A stretch of DNA of 24,805 bases. It comes from an uncultured Eubacteriales bacterium (GTDB taxonomy: Bacteria; Bacillota; Clostridia; Oscillospirales; CAG-272). Made by a program: the position numbers and the translations under genes. Numbering within the stretch: the stretch's first letter is position 1; every line of letters begins with the position of its first letter. The stretch spans positions 1 to 24,805 of the forward strand of contig URPL01000023.1 in the NCBI GenBank assembly GCA_900549725.1, in the 5' to 3' direction. Below, in pieces: positions 1 through 5,692 of the stretch. Below the pieces are notes generated by a model that searched no databases, had not been told where the DNA came from, and saw nothing but the letters and a program-made list of their open reading frames with translations.

Positions 1-84
1 ATATTTCGGGAAAGGGCGGCGATATATTGTTGCACGGCGCGGGTAAAGTATTCCGGCAAACGGCAAAAGCGTGCAGGCCGTTTT

Positions 85-804
85 TTACGATACTTCCCGA
101 ATACTTAAAAGACGGTAAAACAGAAAATCGTTGTCAATTACCTTTTCGAATTTATACTCCATTTTTCGAACGGTTTCATGCATGCCCAAATCGGGAGCAT
201 AGTATGTTTCAACGATTGCGGCCAACTCGGTCTCGGTTTCGCTGATTTGCGGTTTTTTGACCTTTTCGTTTTCATCAAAATCGAGATAATAGGGATCCTC
301 GTTCCAATAGTCCCGCGCATAGCAGACGGTGTATGTGCCGGTTTCGGTGGAGTAGGAATCGGAGGTATTCTCCATGGTCGTGCGGTATGCCGAGAGGTCG
401 CCCGAATGGGAAATCAGATCCGAGGAAATGCGTTCCAGCTCTTTTCCCGGAATGCTCATCAGGGATTTCTCTTCATCGATTTCAACAAAGTCGAGCAAGT
501 CCCGATTGGAAAAGCAGAAGAGAAAACTCAGATATAAGAGGTTGTTCTGCGTAACGGCGTCGCCGCGCTGATACGGCTCGTGAAAATAGCTCACAAAATA
601 TTGCAGATAGGAGGTAATATCCGTATGTGCCGTGTCGGTTGTTGCGGAGGATTCCGCCGTTTGCCCGGGCGCGGTTTGTGTCCGGCTGTCGATGGTGTTG
701 GAATCGGATTCCGATGAGGGATTGGAACGGTCGGATATCACAGCGCAGGAGGAAAGAGAAGTCAAAAGCAGGATCAAAGACAGAAAAACACTGATTCTTT
801 TCAT
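85..804 (-). CDS. Predicted lipoprotein of unknown function
   Basis: The product is 239 residues. It has a lipoprotein signal peptide (basic MKR start, hydrophobic run, lipobox LSSC with the lipidated Cys at about residue 20). A Ser/Thr-rich linker to about residue 65 follows, then an acidic, Tyr-rich globular part with no motif I recognise. It is expected to be anchored on the outer face of the membrane. The ATG at 802-804 was chosen because GGAGG lies just upstream on the minus strand and because the signal peptide begins there; the open frame continues upstream but has no signal sequence. It has its own sigma-A-type promoter (850-878). Function cannot be inferred. The lipoprotein assignment is strong. 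Confidence 0.85.
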   Translation of the reverse strand: MKRISVFLSLILLLTSLSSCAVISDRSNPSSESDSNTIDSRTQTAPGQTAESSATTDTAHTDITSYLQYFVSYFHEPYQRGDAVTQNNLLYLSFLFCFSNRDLLDFVEIDEEKSLMSIPGKELERISSDLISHSGDLSAYRTTMENTSDSYSTETGTYTVCYARDYWNEDPYYLDFDENEKVKKPQISETETELAAIVETYYAPDLGMHETVRKMEYKFEKVIDNDFLFYRLLSIREVS

Positions 805-849
805 GGAAAACCTCCGAAATCTGATCGGTTTTGGGGATTTTGTAAGGAA

Positions 850-878
850 AGTATACCATAGAAAGCGCGTTTTGTAAA
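850..878 (-). promoter_or_regulatory. Sigma-A-type promoter of the lipoprotein gene
   Basis: On the minus strand, TTTACA (873-878) and TATACT (850-855) are separated by 17 bases, with a TGG extended -10 immediately before the hexamer. The transcript would start about 40 bases upstream of the lipoprotein ATG. Confidence 0.75.
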
Positions 879-941
879 GAGAAAAACGGTTGCGCATTTT
901 CTTTTCAGAGAGGGCGGGGACCCCGGAGGAAGCGACACGGG

Positions 942-989
942 AAAAAACAAAAAAGAAGGGACGCTTTTCGGAAGAAAAGCGTCCCTTCT
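942..989 (-). terminator. Rho-independent terminator after tRNA-Gln
   Basis: A 15-bp stem (954-968 pairs with 975-989) with a 6-base loop is followed on the minus strand by a run of T residues. It begins 2 bases past the CCA end of the tRNA. Confidence 0.85.
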
Positions 990-991
990 TT

Positions 992-1069
992 TGGCTGGGA
1001 TAGCTGGACTCGAACCAGCGAAATGCAAGAGTCAAAGTCTTGTGCCTTAACCAACTTGGCTATATCCCA
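992..1069 (-). tRNA. tRNA-Gln (anticodon UUG)
   Basis: The reverse complement folds into a full cloverleaf. It has a 7-bp acceptor stem beginning with T (U1-A72, typical of tRNA-Gln), a D arm with GCC/GGC stem, and an anticodon stem CAAGA/TCTTG. The loop CTTTGAC gives anticodon TTG. The T stem is GCTGG/CCAGC with a TTCGAGT loop, the discriminator is G, and CCA is encoded. It reads CAA (and CAG by wobble). A near-consensus promoter lies directly upstream and a strong terminator directly downstream, so it is probably transcribed alone. Confidence 0.97.
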
Positions 1070-1080
1070 TCGCGAAAGCC

Positions 1081-1110
1081 ATTATACCACACCGCCAAAG
1101 CATTTGTCAA
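1081..1110 (-). promoter_or_regulatory. Promoter of tRNA-Gln
   Basis: On the minus strand, consensus TTGACA (1105-1110) and TATAAT (1081-1086) are 18 bases apart, with TGG before the -10. The -10 ends 11 bases upstream of the tRNA 5' end, as expected for a tRNA promoter. Confidence 0.85.
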
Positions 1111-1235
1111 TCGTTTTTTTGCGTCTTTACGGTATTTTCGGAGGCGCCGCACCAAAGCGCGCGCCCCGGCATATGCTGCTATCGAAGAGCGCAAGGCTCT
1201 TTGAAAACGAGATTTTGTTACGGGAGGACGATAGT

Positions 1236-1328
1236 ATGAACTGCCTTTGCAATCTGTTTGACGGGGATAACTGCATGTGGATCATTCTGCTTGCGCTTGT
1301 GATTCTTTGCTGCATGTGCAACGGCTGA
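1236..1328 (+). CDS. 30-residue Cys-rich membrane microprotein
   Basis: This 31-codon frame starts at ATG 1236 behind a GGGAGG site. It ends shortly before a strong terminator, so it forms a self-contained transcription unit. The peptide has an N-terminal part MNCLCNLFDGDNC, a hydrophobic stretch WIILLALVIL (about residues 15-24) and a CCMCNG end. The six Cys fall at positions 3, 5, 13, 25, 26 and 28, on both sides of the presumed membrane helix. I recall short Cys-rich membrane peptides of this general look in gut Clostridia but cannot name a family. Its role is unknown; metal or redox binding at the membrane is only a guess. Confidence comes from the ribosome site, the composition and the terminator. 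Confidence 0.65.
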   Translation: MNCLCNLFDGDNCMWIILLALVILCCMCNG

Positions 1329-1371
1329 CAATCAGCCGATGTCGCGGCGGCTGCCGGGACAAAACATACGG

Positions 1372-1403
1372 GCGTCGGCGCTGCTTGCCGACGCTCTTTT
1401 TTT
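1372..1403 (+). terminator. Rho-independent terminator after the microprotein
   Basis: An 8-bp GC stem (GCGTCGGC at 1372-1379 with GCCGACGC at 1387-1394) has a 7-base loop and is followed by a T-rich tail. Confidence 0.85.
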
Positions 1404-1444
1404 GTGCCGCGGCGCGGCGCGCCGCCGAAATTTTTGCATATACT

Positions 1445-1478
1445 GAAAAAGAGGACCGCGGTCCTCACAGGAAAAGTT
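1445..1478. repeat. Direct-repeat copy 1 with palindromic core, upstream of mazF
   Basis: The core GAGGACCGCGGTCCTC (1451-1466) is a perfect 16-bp palindrome, preceded by GAAAAA and followed by GGAAAAGTT. The same layout recurs at 1544-1575. It could be an operator or an RNA hairpin; which one is not decided by the sequence. Confidence 0.7.
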
Positions 1479-1543
1479 TTTCAAAAAGAATGTAAAAGCA
1501 ATGTTTATTTTCCCCCTCCGCGCGGTAATACTATCAGTGGCAT

Positions 1544-1575
1544 GAAGAAAGCGGACTGCGGTCCGCGGAAAAGTT
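1544..1575. repeat. Direct-repeat copy 2 with palindromic core, next to the mazF ribosome site
   Basis: GCGGAC-TGCG-GTCCGC (1551-1566) is flanked by GAAGAAA and GGAAAAGTT, matching copy 1 around a shared GGAC(C/T)GCGGTCC core. The copy ends immediately before the GGAG (1576-1579) that serves mazF, so a hairpin here could affect translation. Confidence 0.7.
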
Positions 1576-1589
1576 GGAGTGAGAAGAAA

Positions 1590-1979
1590 GTGACCGTAAA
1601 ACGCGGAGATATCTTTTATGCGGATCTGAGCCCGGTGGTCGGCTCGGAGCAGGGGGGACTGCGTCCGGTTTTGATCGTACAAAACGATGTGGGAAACCGT
1701 TACAGCCCGACGGTGATTGCCGCGGCGATCACATCGCAGCAGGCAAAGGCGCATTTGCCGACGCACATCAATGTATATGCCGCACGCTGCGGGCTGGCAA
1801 AGGACAGCGTGATCCTTCTGGAGCAAATCAGAACCATAGATAAACGCCGCCTGCGGGAGCATATCGGGCATTTGGATGAGCGGGCGATGGCAAGAGTAAA
1901 CGGGGCGATTGCCGTCAGCTTCGGGCTCGGTGCCGAACGCACGGAGCCGCTTGCGGCACATGGCGGAGCGTTTGTTTGA
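1590..1979 (+). CDS. mazF: MazF/PemK-type mRNA interferase toxin (EndoA/NdoA-like)
   Basis: The 129-residue product matches the MazF/PemK family. Its N-terminus VTVKRGDIFYADLSPVVGSE carries the conserved RGD...ADL..V.GSEQGG.RPV pattern, followed by the core NDVGN and the ITSQ region. MazF proteins are sequence-specific endoribonucleases that cleave mRNA under stress and are neutralised by a small antitoxin. GTG 1590 was chosen because family members start just before KRGD and GGAG lies 10 bases upstream. An in-frame ATG at 1543 would add residues through the repeat and is less likely. No antitoxin ORF is visible on either side, so a partner, if any, is encoded elsewhere. The C-terminus extends slightly past the usual end. 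Two palindromic repeats precede the gene. Confidence 0.93.
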   Translation: MTVKRGDIFYADLSPVVGSEQGGLRPVLIVQNDVGNRYSPTVIAAAITSQQAKAHLPTHINVYAARCGLAKDSVILLEQIRTIDKRRLREHIGHLDERAMARVNGAIAVSFGLGAERTEPLAAHGGAFV

Positions 1980-2000
1980 GGAACAGAGCTGGGAAACGGC

Positions 2001-2014
2001 GCATATACTGAAAA
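2001..2014 (+). promoter_or_regulatory. Possible sporulation-type -10 element before spoVM
   Basis: GCATATACTGAAAA occurs here and again at 1436-1449. CATATACT resembles the -10 boxes recognised by sigma-E/sigma-K (CATA-type). AACA at 1982-1985, 16 bases upstream, would suit a sigma-K -35. The spacing to the spoVM ATG (28 bases) is reasonable. The assignment is an inference from weak motifs. Confidence 0.35.
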
Positions 2015-2042
2015 CAGCAGCGTCTGCGGAGGGGGTAATTAC

Positions 2043-2114
2043 ATGAAAGTCGTTGTTTGGAAGTCGCCGCGCTTTTTGGCGGGGCTTTTGCGGCGGTTGT
2101 TTCACATTGCATGA
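2043..2114 (+). CDS. spoVM: SpoVM, stage V sporulation morphogenetic peptide
   Basis: This 24-codon gene, too short for most gene callers, starts at ATG 2043 behind GGAGGGGG with good spacing. The 23-residue product begins MKVVVWKSPRFLAGLLRR. It aligns with B. subtilis SpoVM (26 residues, MKFYTIKLPKFLGGIVR) at M1, K2, K7, P9, R/K10, F11, L12, G14 and R17. In SpoVM the amphipathic helix after the key Pro9 lies flat on the convex forespore membrane and recruits SpoIVA to start coat assembly. Here the C-terminus is three residues shorter. It sits between mazF and a hairpin, apparently as a single unit. The match of pattern, length and ribosome site makes the call firm, and it implies an endospore former. 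Confidence 0.88.
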   Translation: MKVVVWKSPRFLAGLLRRLFHIA

Positions 2115-2116
2115 AA

Positions 2117-2156
2117 AATAAGGGTCCGCGAAAAAGATGCTCGCAGGGCCCTTATT
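2117..2156 (+). terminator. Hairpin terminator after spoVM
   Basis: AATAAGGG (2117-2124) pairs with CCCTTATT (2149-2156), with further GCGA/TCGC pairing inside. The T tail is imperfect (CCATTTCC), so termination may be partial. Confidence 0.55.
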
Positions 2157-2255
2157 CCATTTCCCCTCGGAATTTTTCATACGGCAGAGGCGATTTGCGG
2201 TGAAATTTCACAAAAAAAGGCGGCACAATCCGTGAAAATTATTTCTCGAAATTTG

Positions 2256-2284
2256 TTGCTTTGCACAGAAAAGTGTGGTATAAT
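2256..2284 (+). promoter_or_regulatory. Promoter of the SGNH hydrolase gene
   Basis: TTGCTT (2256-2261) and TATAAT (2279-2284) are 17 bases apart. The expected start site leaves an untranslated leader of about 65 bases before ATG 2356. Confidence 0.8.
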
Positions 2285-2355
2285 AAACAAAAGAAAAAAA
2301 CAAGGGAGAATGGCGACGCTTTTTCCCGTTTTTTCGATAAGTGAGGCGAATGCGA

Positions 2356-3306
2356 ATGGACAAAAACTTGCAGGGCAATGCCCGCAAAATGCAATATCGC
2401 AAGTTCAGACGCCGCCGCAGACTGCTCAATGGCGCTGCGGTGTTGCTTGTTACGCTTGCAGTCGCCCTGATTGCCGTTCGCCTGCCGCTGGGCGGCGAGG
2501 GGGCAATCGCAGCCGATGTGGAAAAGGGGGAAGATCTTTCCCTGCCGCGCACGCTCCAGATGAAGCCGCTTTCCGCGCTGGGAACCGAAGCTGTGCTCTC
2601 GAGAGTGGAGGAGCCGCAGACCGAGCCTGTTCCGGAGCCGGAGCCCGTCGAGCCGACGGTGGATCCCGCGCCGGTTACCCCGTTTGTTCCGAGCGGGAGC
2701 ACTTTGGTTGCGCAGAGCGCAGCCGCGGATGCCTCCTATTTTGACGATGCGGTATTCATCGGCAATTCGCAGATGGTCGGCTTTGCCAACAGCACCGATC
2801 TTTCCGGCACCTATTATTGCGCCGTCGGGCTTAATGCAAGCTCCTTCTTCACCTCCCCGGTTGCAAAGACCTCCGCCGGGAAGGTAACCATTCCGCAGGC
2901 ATTGCGCGGACAAAGCTTTTCCAAGGCATATGTTCTGTTCGGCGTCAACGAATTCGGATGGAGTTCCGTCAATGCGTTTGTTGCAAAATACGAGCAGGTC
3001 ATTGCGACGCTGCGCGAAAATAACCCGAATATGATCATATATGTCGAATCCGTTCTTCCCGTCAACGAATTTTTGGCGCAGTCAAACGGATACGGCACCA
3101 ATGTCAACAACGGAAATGTCGCTAAATTTAACGAGGCGCTTTATGCCATGTGCGAGCGCCTGGGTGTTTACTATCTTGATATTCACTCCCTTTTTGTGGG
3201 CGAGGACGGGAAGATGCCCGTTGCCAATTCTTCGGACGGGCTGCATGTCAATCGCGCCTGCGTTGCGATGTGGAGCGATTATCTGAAAACGCATACGGCA
3301 CAGTAA
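2356..3306 (+). CDS. Membrane-anchored SGNH/GDSL-family hydrolase
   Basis: The 316-residue product has a basic N-terminus (RKFRRRRR, about 16-22), one membrane segment (about 24-43), a Pro/Glu-rich linker (about 85-112) and an outer SGNH domain. Block I is GNSQ with the candidate nucleophile Ser138, block III is GVNE with Asn198, and block V is DGLH with Asp294 and His297. All catalytic positions are therefore present. Such enzymes are esterases or deacetylases, often acting on cell-wall or exopolysaccharide acyl groups; the substrate here is unknown. ATG 2356 was preferred over GTG 2341 and ATG 2350 because GAGG (2343-2346) is best spaced to it. The DUF4358-like lipoprotein follows 71 bases later in the same direction, suggesting joint expression. 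Confidence 0.85.
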   Translation: MDKNLQGNARKMQYRKFRRRRRLLNGAAVLLVTLAVALIAVRLPLGGEGAIAADVEKGEDLSLPRTLQMKPLSALGTEAVLSRVEEPQTEPVPEPEPVEPTVDPAPVTPFVPSGSTLVAQSAAADASYFDDAVFIGNSQMVGFANSTDLSGTYYCAVGLNASSFFTSPVAKTSAGKVTIPQALRGQSFSKAYVLFGVNEFGWSSVNAFVAKYEQVIATLRENNPNMIIYVESVLPVNEFLAQSNGYGTNVNNGNVAKFNEALYAMCERLGVYYLDIHSLFVGEDGKMPVANSSDGLHVNRACVAMWSDYLKTHTAQ

Positions 3307-3377
3307 ACGAATTGCAGCGGCTGCGGCTCTTTGCAACCGCCTTTACCGTTTATGCTGTGAGAAATGAGGAGACTATA

Positions 3378-3914
3378 ATGTTTGGACGGAAAGGACAAAT
3401 CGCGCTGCTGCTTGCGGCGCTTGCATGTATCGGTTGCCTTTTTGTCGGCTGCGGAAAAGGCGGGGACGTCTCGTCCGACTCCGAGACGGGCGCATCTTCT
3501 GCCGCACCTGCCAAAACCCTTTCTCTTACCGCCGAAGAAGCGGCGCAAAAGCTTGCGGATACCGGTGTTTGGGCGGAGGAGCTTGTTGCGCTGAAGGAAA
3601 GCCGAATTTCCGTCGTTTATGAAATTGAGGATACGGATTTTGTCTCTGCCGCGGCTTTTTGCAGCCCCAGCGGCGCATATGCCGACAGTGTCGCCGTTTT
3701 TGTGACAAAGGACGCCGCTGCCGCCGGTGCGGTGGAAAAAGCGCTCCGCGCCTATCAAACGGAGCAGATCGGCTATTGGAAGGACTATCGCGCCGATCAG
3801 GTGAAGAAACTGGAAAATGCATTTGTATATAAGTTTGAAAATGCTGTGGTTTTTTGCACCTGTGAGGATACGGCGGCGCTGCAGGCGCTGGTCGAAAACG
3901 GATTTGTTTCTTGA
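3378..3914 (+). CDS. DUF4358-like lipoprotein
   Basis: The 178-residue product has a lipoprotein signal sequence with the lipidation Cys at about residue 25 (LFVGC; Cys20 is an alternative). A Ser/Ala-rich linker follows, then a small domain with the pattern of DUF4358 proteins, including a Lys/Tyr-rich segment YWKDYRADQVKKLENA and a C-terminal strand VFCTCED. The family has no established function. In Clostridia these lipoproteins often sit near acyl-transfer or SGNH genes (recalled, not checked). GAGGAG lies 7 bases before ATG 3378, and the gene ends at a strong terminator. It is expected on the outer membrane face beside the preceding hydrolase. Confidence 0.75.
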   Translation: MFGRKGQIALLLAALACIGCLFVGCGKGGDVSSDSETGASSAAPAKTLSLTAEEAAQKLADTGVWAEELVALKESRISVVYEIEDTDFVSAAAFCSPSGAYADSVAVFVTKDAAAAGAVEKALRAYQTEQIGYWKDYRADQVKKLENAFVYKFENAVVFCTCEDTAALQALVENGFVS

Positions 3915-3916
3915 TG

Positions 3917-3954
3917 AAACGGGTGACGCACCGCAGGGTGCGGCACCCGTTTTT
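3917..3954 (+). terminator. Terminator of the SGNH/DUF4358 operon
   Basis: AAACGGGTG (3917-3925) pairs with CACCCGTTT (3944-3952), with an inner GCACC/GGTGC hairpin and a T run. It begins 3 bases after the stop codon. Confidence 0.85.
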
Positions 3955-4050
3955 CGGGGATAGAGCTGCTTTGGCGGCGCGGGGCTCCGGGCGGGCTCCG
4001 GAGCAAATCTTCCGCAGGGAGCGGAAAGGAAAAAGAAAGGACGAAAACCA

Positions 4051-4686
4051 ATGGAATTTCAGAATGTAACGGTATTTGATCATCCGCTGATTGCGCATAA
4101 GCTGGCAATTTTGCGTCAGGAGACGACGGGCTCCAAGCAGTTCCGCGAGCTTGTCAACGAAATTGCAATGCTGATGGGCTATGAAGCGATGCGCGACCTG
4201 CCGACGGAGCTTGTTGAGATTCAAACGCCTCTGACGCGCACCAAGGTCCGCATGATTGCCGGAAAGAAGCTTGCCTTTGTTCCGATTTTGCGCGCAGGGC
4301 TCGGCATGCTGGACGGCGTTCTGGCGCTGGTTCCCTCTGCAAAGGTCGGCCATGTCGGCTTGTATCGCGACGAGCAGACGCTGGAGCCGCACGAATACTA
4401 CTGCAAGCTGCCGAGCGATATTGATCAAAGAACCGTTATCATGCTTGACCCGATGCTTGCAACGGGCGGCTCCGGCTCTGCCGCAGTCTCCTTTATTAAG
4501 CAGAAGGGCTGCAATAATATCAAATTCATGTCCATCATCGCAGCGCCCGAGGGGCTTGAGCGCCTTGCCAAGGATCATCCCGATGTGCAGATCTATACCG
4601 GCTGCGTCGATGAGCGTCTGAATGAGCACGGCTATATCCTTCCGGGTCTTGGCGATGCCGGAGACCGTTTGTTCGGCACGAAATGA
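4051..4686 (+). CDS. upp: Uracil phosphoribosyltransferase
   Basis: Upp converts uracil and PRPP to UMP in pyrimidine salvage, in the cytosol. The 211-residue product is the usual length (about 208-209). It carries the family landmarks: FDHPLIAHKL near the start, RAGLGM (81-86), the PRPP loop DPMLATGGS (133-141) and the uracil-binding end PGLGDAGDRLFGTK. AAAGGA lies 9 bases before the ATG. The gene appears to be a single unit ending at a strong terminator. Nothing is unusual. Confidence 0.98.
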   Translation: MEFQNVTVFDHPLIAHKLAILRQETTGSKQFRELVNEIAMLMGYEAMRDLPTELVEIQTPLTRTKVRMIAGKKLAFVPILRAGLGMLDGVLALVPSAKVGHVGLYRDEQTLEPHEYYCKLPSDIDQRTVIMLDPMLATGGSGSAAVSFIKQKGCNNIKFMSIIAAPEGLERLAKDHPDVQIYTGCVDERLNEHGYILPGLGDAGDRLFGTK

Positions 4687-4708
4687 GGTTTCTGCTTTGA
4701 ACGCTGCG

Positions 4709-4749
4709 GTGCCGCACCCATGTTCCGGGTGCGGCACTTTTGTTTTTTG
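4709..4749 (+). terminator. Terminator after upp
   Basis: An 11-bp stem, GTGCCGCACCC (4709-4719) with GGGTGCGGCAC (4727-4737), is followed by TTTTGTTTTTT. Confidence 0.92.
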
Positions 4750-4799
4750 TTGCGGCAGTGCGCGGCACTGCACTTTCCGTTCGAATGATTTGAAGAGTA

Positions 4800-5651
4800 A
4801 TGCGAAAAATTTTTGATATTCATACGCATGTTTACCCGGACGCCATAGCGCAAAGGGCGGCGCAGGCGCTGGGGGCGTTTTATCGGTTTGAGCCGCGCGG
4901 CGGCGGGACCTTTTCCGATTTTCTGCAGGACAGCAGCGGTATGCGGCAGGGCTTTTTGCTGCTCGGCGTTGCAACGAACGCGCACCAGGTGGCAAGTGTC
5001 AATCGCTTTTTGGCGCAATGCGTTCGCAGCGCCTGTGCGCAGGGCTATGCGGCATATGGCTTTGCGGGGCTGCATCAGGACACGCCGGATATGGCGGCGG
5101 CGCTGGAAAGCGCGCGTGCCGACGGGCTGTGCGGATTGAAGCTGCATCCGGATATTCAGGGCGCCGATATCAACGACAGGCGGTTTTATCCTGCCTATGA
5201 TTATCTGTGTCAGAATCATCTGCCGCTTTGCCTGCATATGGGGGACGATCGACCGGCATTTCGGTTCTCCGCGCCGGAGAAGCTGCGGGCGCTGCTGCGG
5301 GATTTTCCGAAGCTGCGCGTGCTTGCCTCGCATTTCGGCGGGTATCGGGAAGCGGAGCATGCGGCCGAGGTGCTGTACGGAGAAAAGGAATTGTTTTTTG
5401 ACACCTCCAGCACACTGTGGTATCTGCCGCCGCAAACGGCAAAAAAGTTGCTGCACCGCATGGACTCGGAGCATATCTGCTTCGGAACGGATTATCCCGT
5501 GTTTCGGATACGCGATGAGCTTTCGCTGTTTGACCGTCTTGACCTGCCCGAGCGTTTTGCCGAAAAAATTTTGTGGGAAAATGCACACCGCTTTCTTGAA
5601 AATGTGCCTTGCCCGACTGCTGCGCCAGGTTTTCGGCAATGCTCTCAATGA
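4800..5651 (+). CDS. Metal-dependent amidohydrolase (amidohydrolase-2 type TIM barrel)
   Basis: The 283-residue product has the metal-binding pattern of the amidohydrolase superfamily: DIHTH (His8, His10), LKLHPD (Lys114), LCLHMGD (His146), SHFGG (His178) and GTDYP (Asp231). The enzyme is probably a hydrolase or decarboxylase of a small metabolite in the cytosol; the substrate cannot be told. The ribosome site (GAAGAG directly before ATG 4800) is weak and close, so translation may be low. The frame has no plausible start further upstream and the family motif begins at residue 6. No promoter is evident between the upp terminator and this gene. Confidence 0.85.
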   Translation: MRKIFDIHTHVYPDAIAQRAAQALGAFYRFEPRGGGTFSDFLQDSSGMRQGFLLLGVATNAHQVASVNRFLAQCVRSACAQGYAAYGFAGLHQDTPDMAAALESARADGLCGLKLHPDIQGADINDRRFYPAYDYLCQNHLPLCLHMGDDRPAFRFSAPEKLRALLRDFPKLRVLASHFGGYREAEHAAEVLYGEKELFFDTSSTLWYLPPQTAKKLLHRMDSEHICFGTDYPVFRIRDELSLFDRLDLPERFAEKILWENAHRFLENVPCPTAAPGFRQCSQ

Positions 5652-5692
5652 GCGCCCGCTTTGACGATTAAAAATGCCCGGAGGATGATGCA

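Noticed and set aside
1..84. Possible end of a gene at the left edge
   Set aside because: Open frames exist on both strands but none shows a familiar motif, ribosome site or clear codon pattern in 84 bases, so no call is made.
1543..1592. An upstream ATG start or a small antitoxin ORF for mazF
   Set aside because: The ATG at 1543 is in frame with mazF and only adds residues over the palindrome. No separate short ORF with a ribosome site and antitoxin features is present.
1332..2180. A 282-codon minus-strand frame covering mazF and spoVM
   Set aside because: It is the shadow of mazF. Its product has no recognisable domain and would span two plus-strand genes and both repeats.
3526..4995. A 489-codon open frame on the minus strand
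   Set aside because: It runs antisense through the lipoprotein gene, a terminator and upp, which is a certain gene. Its translation is Arg/Pro/His-rich with no motif, and there is no ribosome site.
5207..5401. Several short frames inside the amidohydrolase gene
   Set aside because: They are alternative frames of a gene with all metal-binding motifs intact, and none has its own ribosome site.
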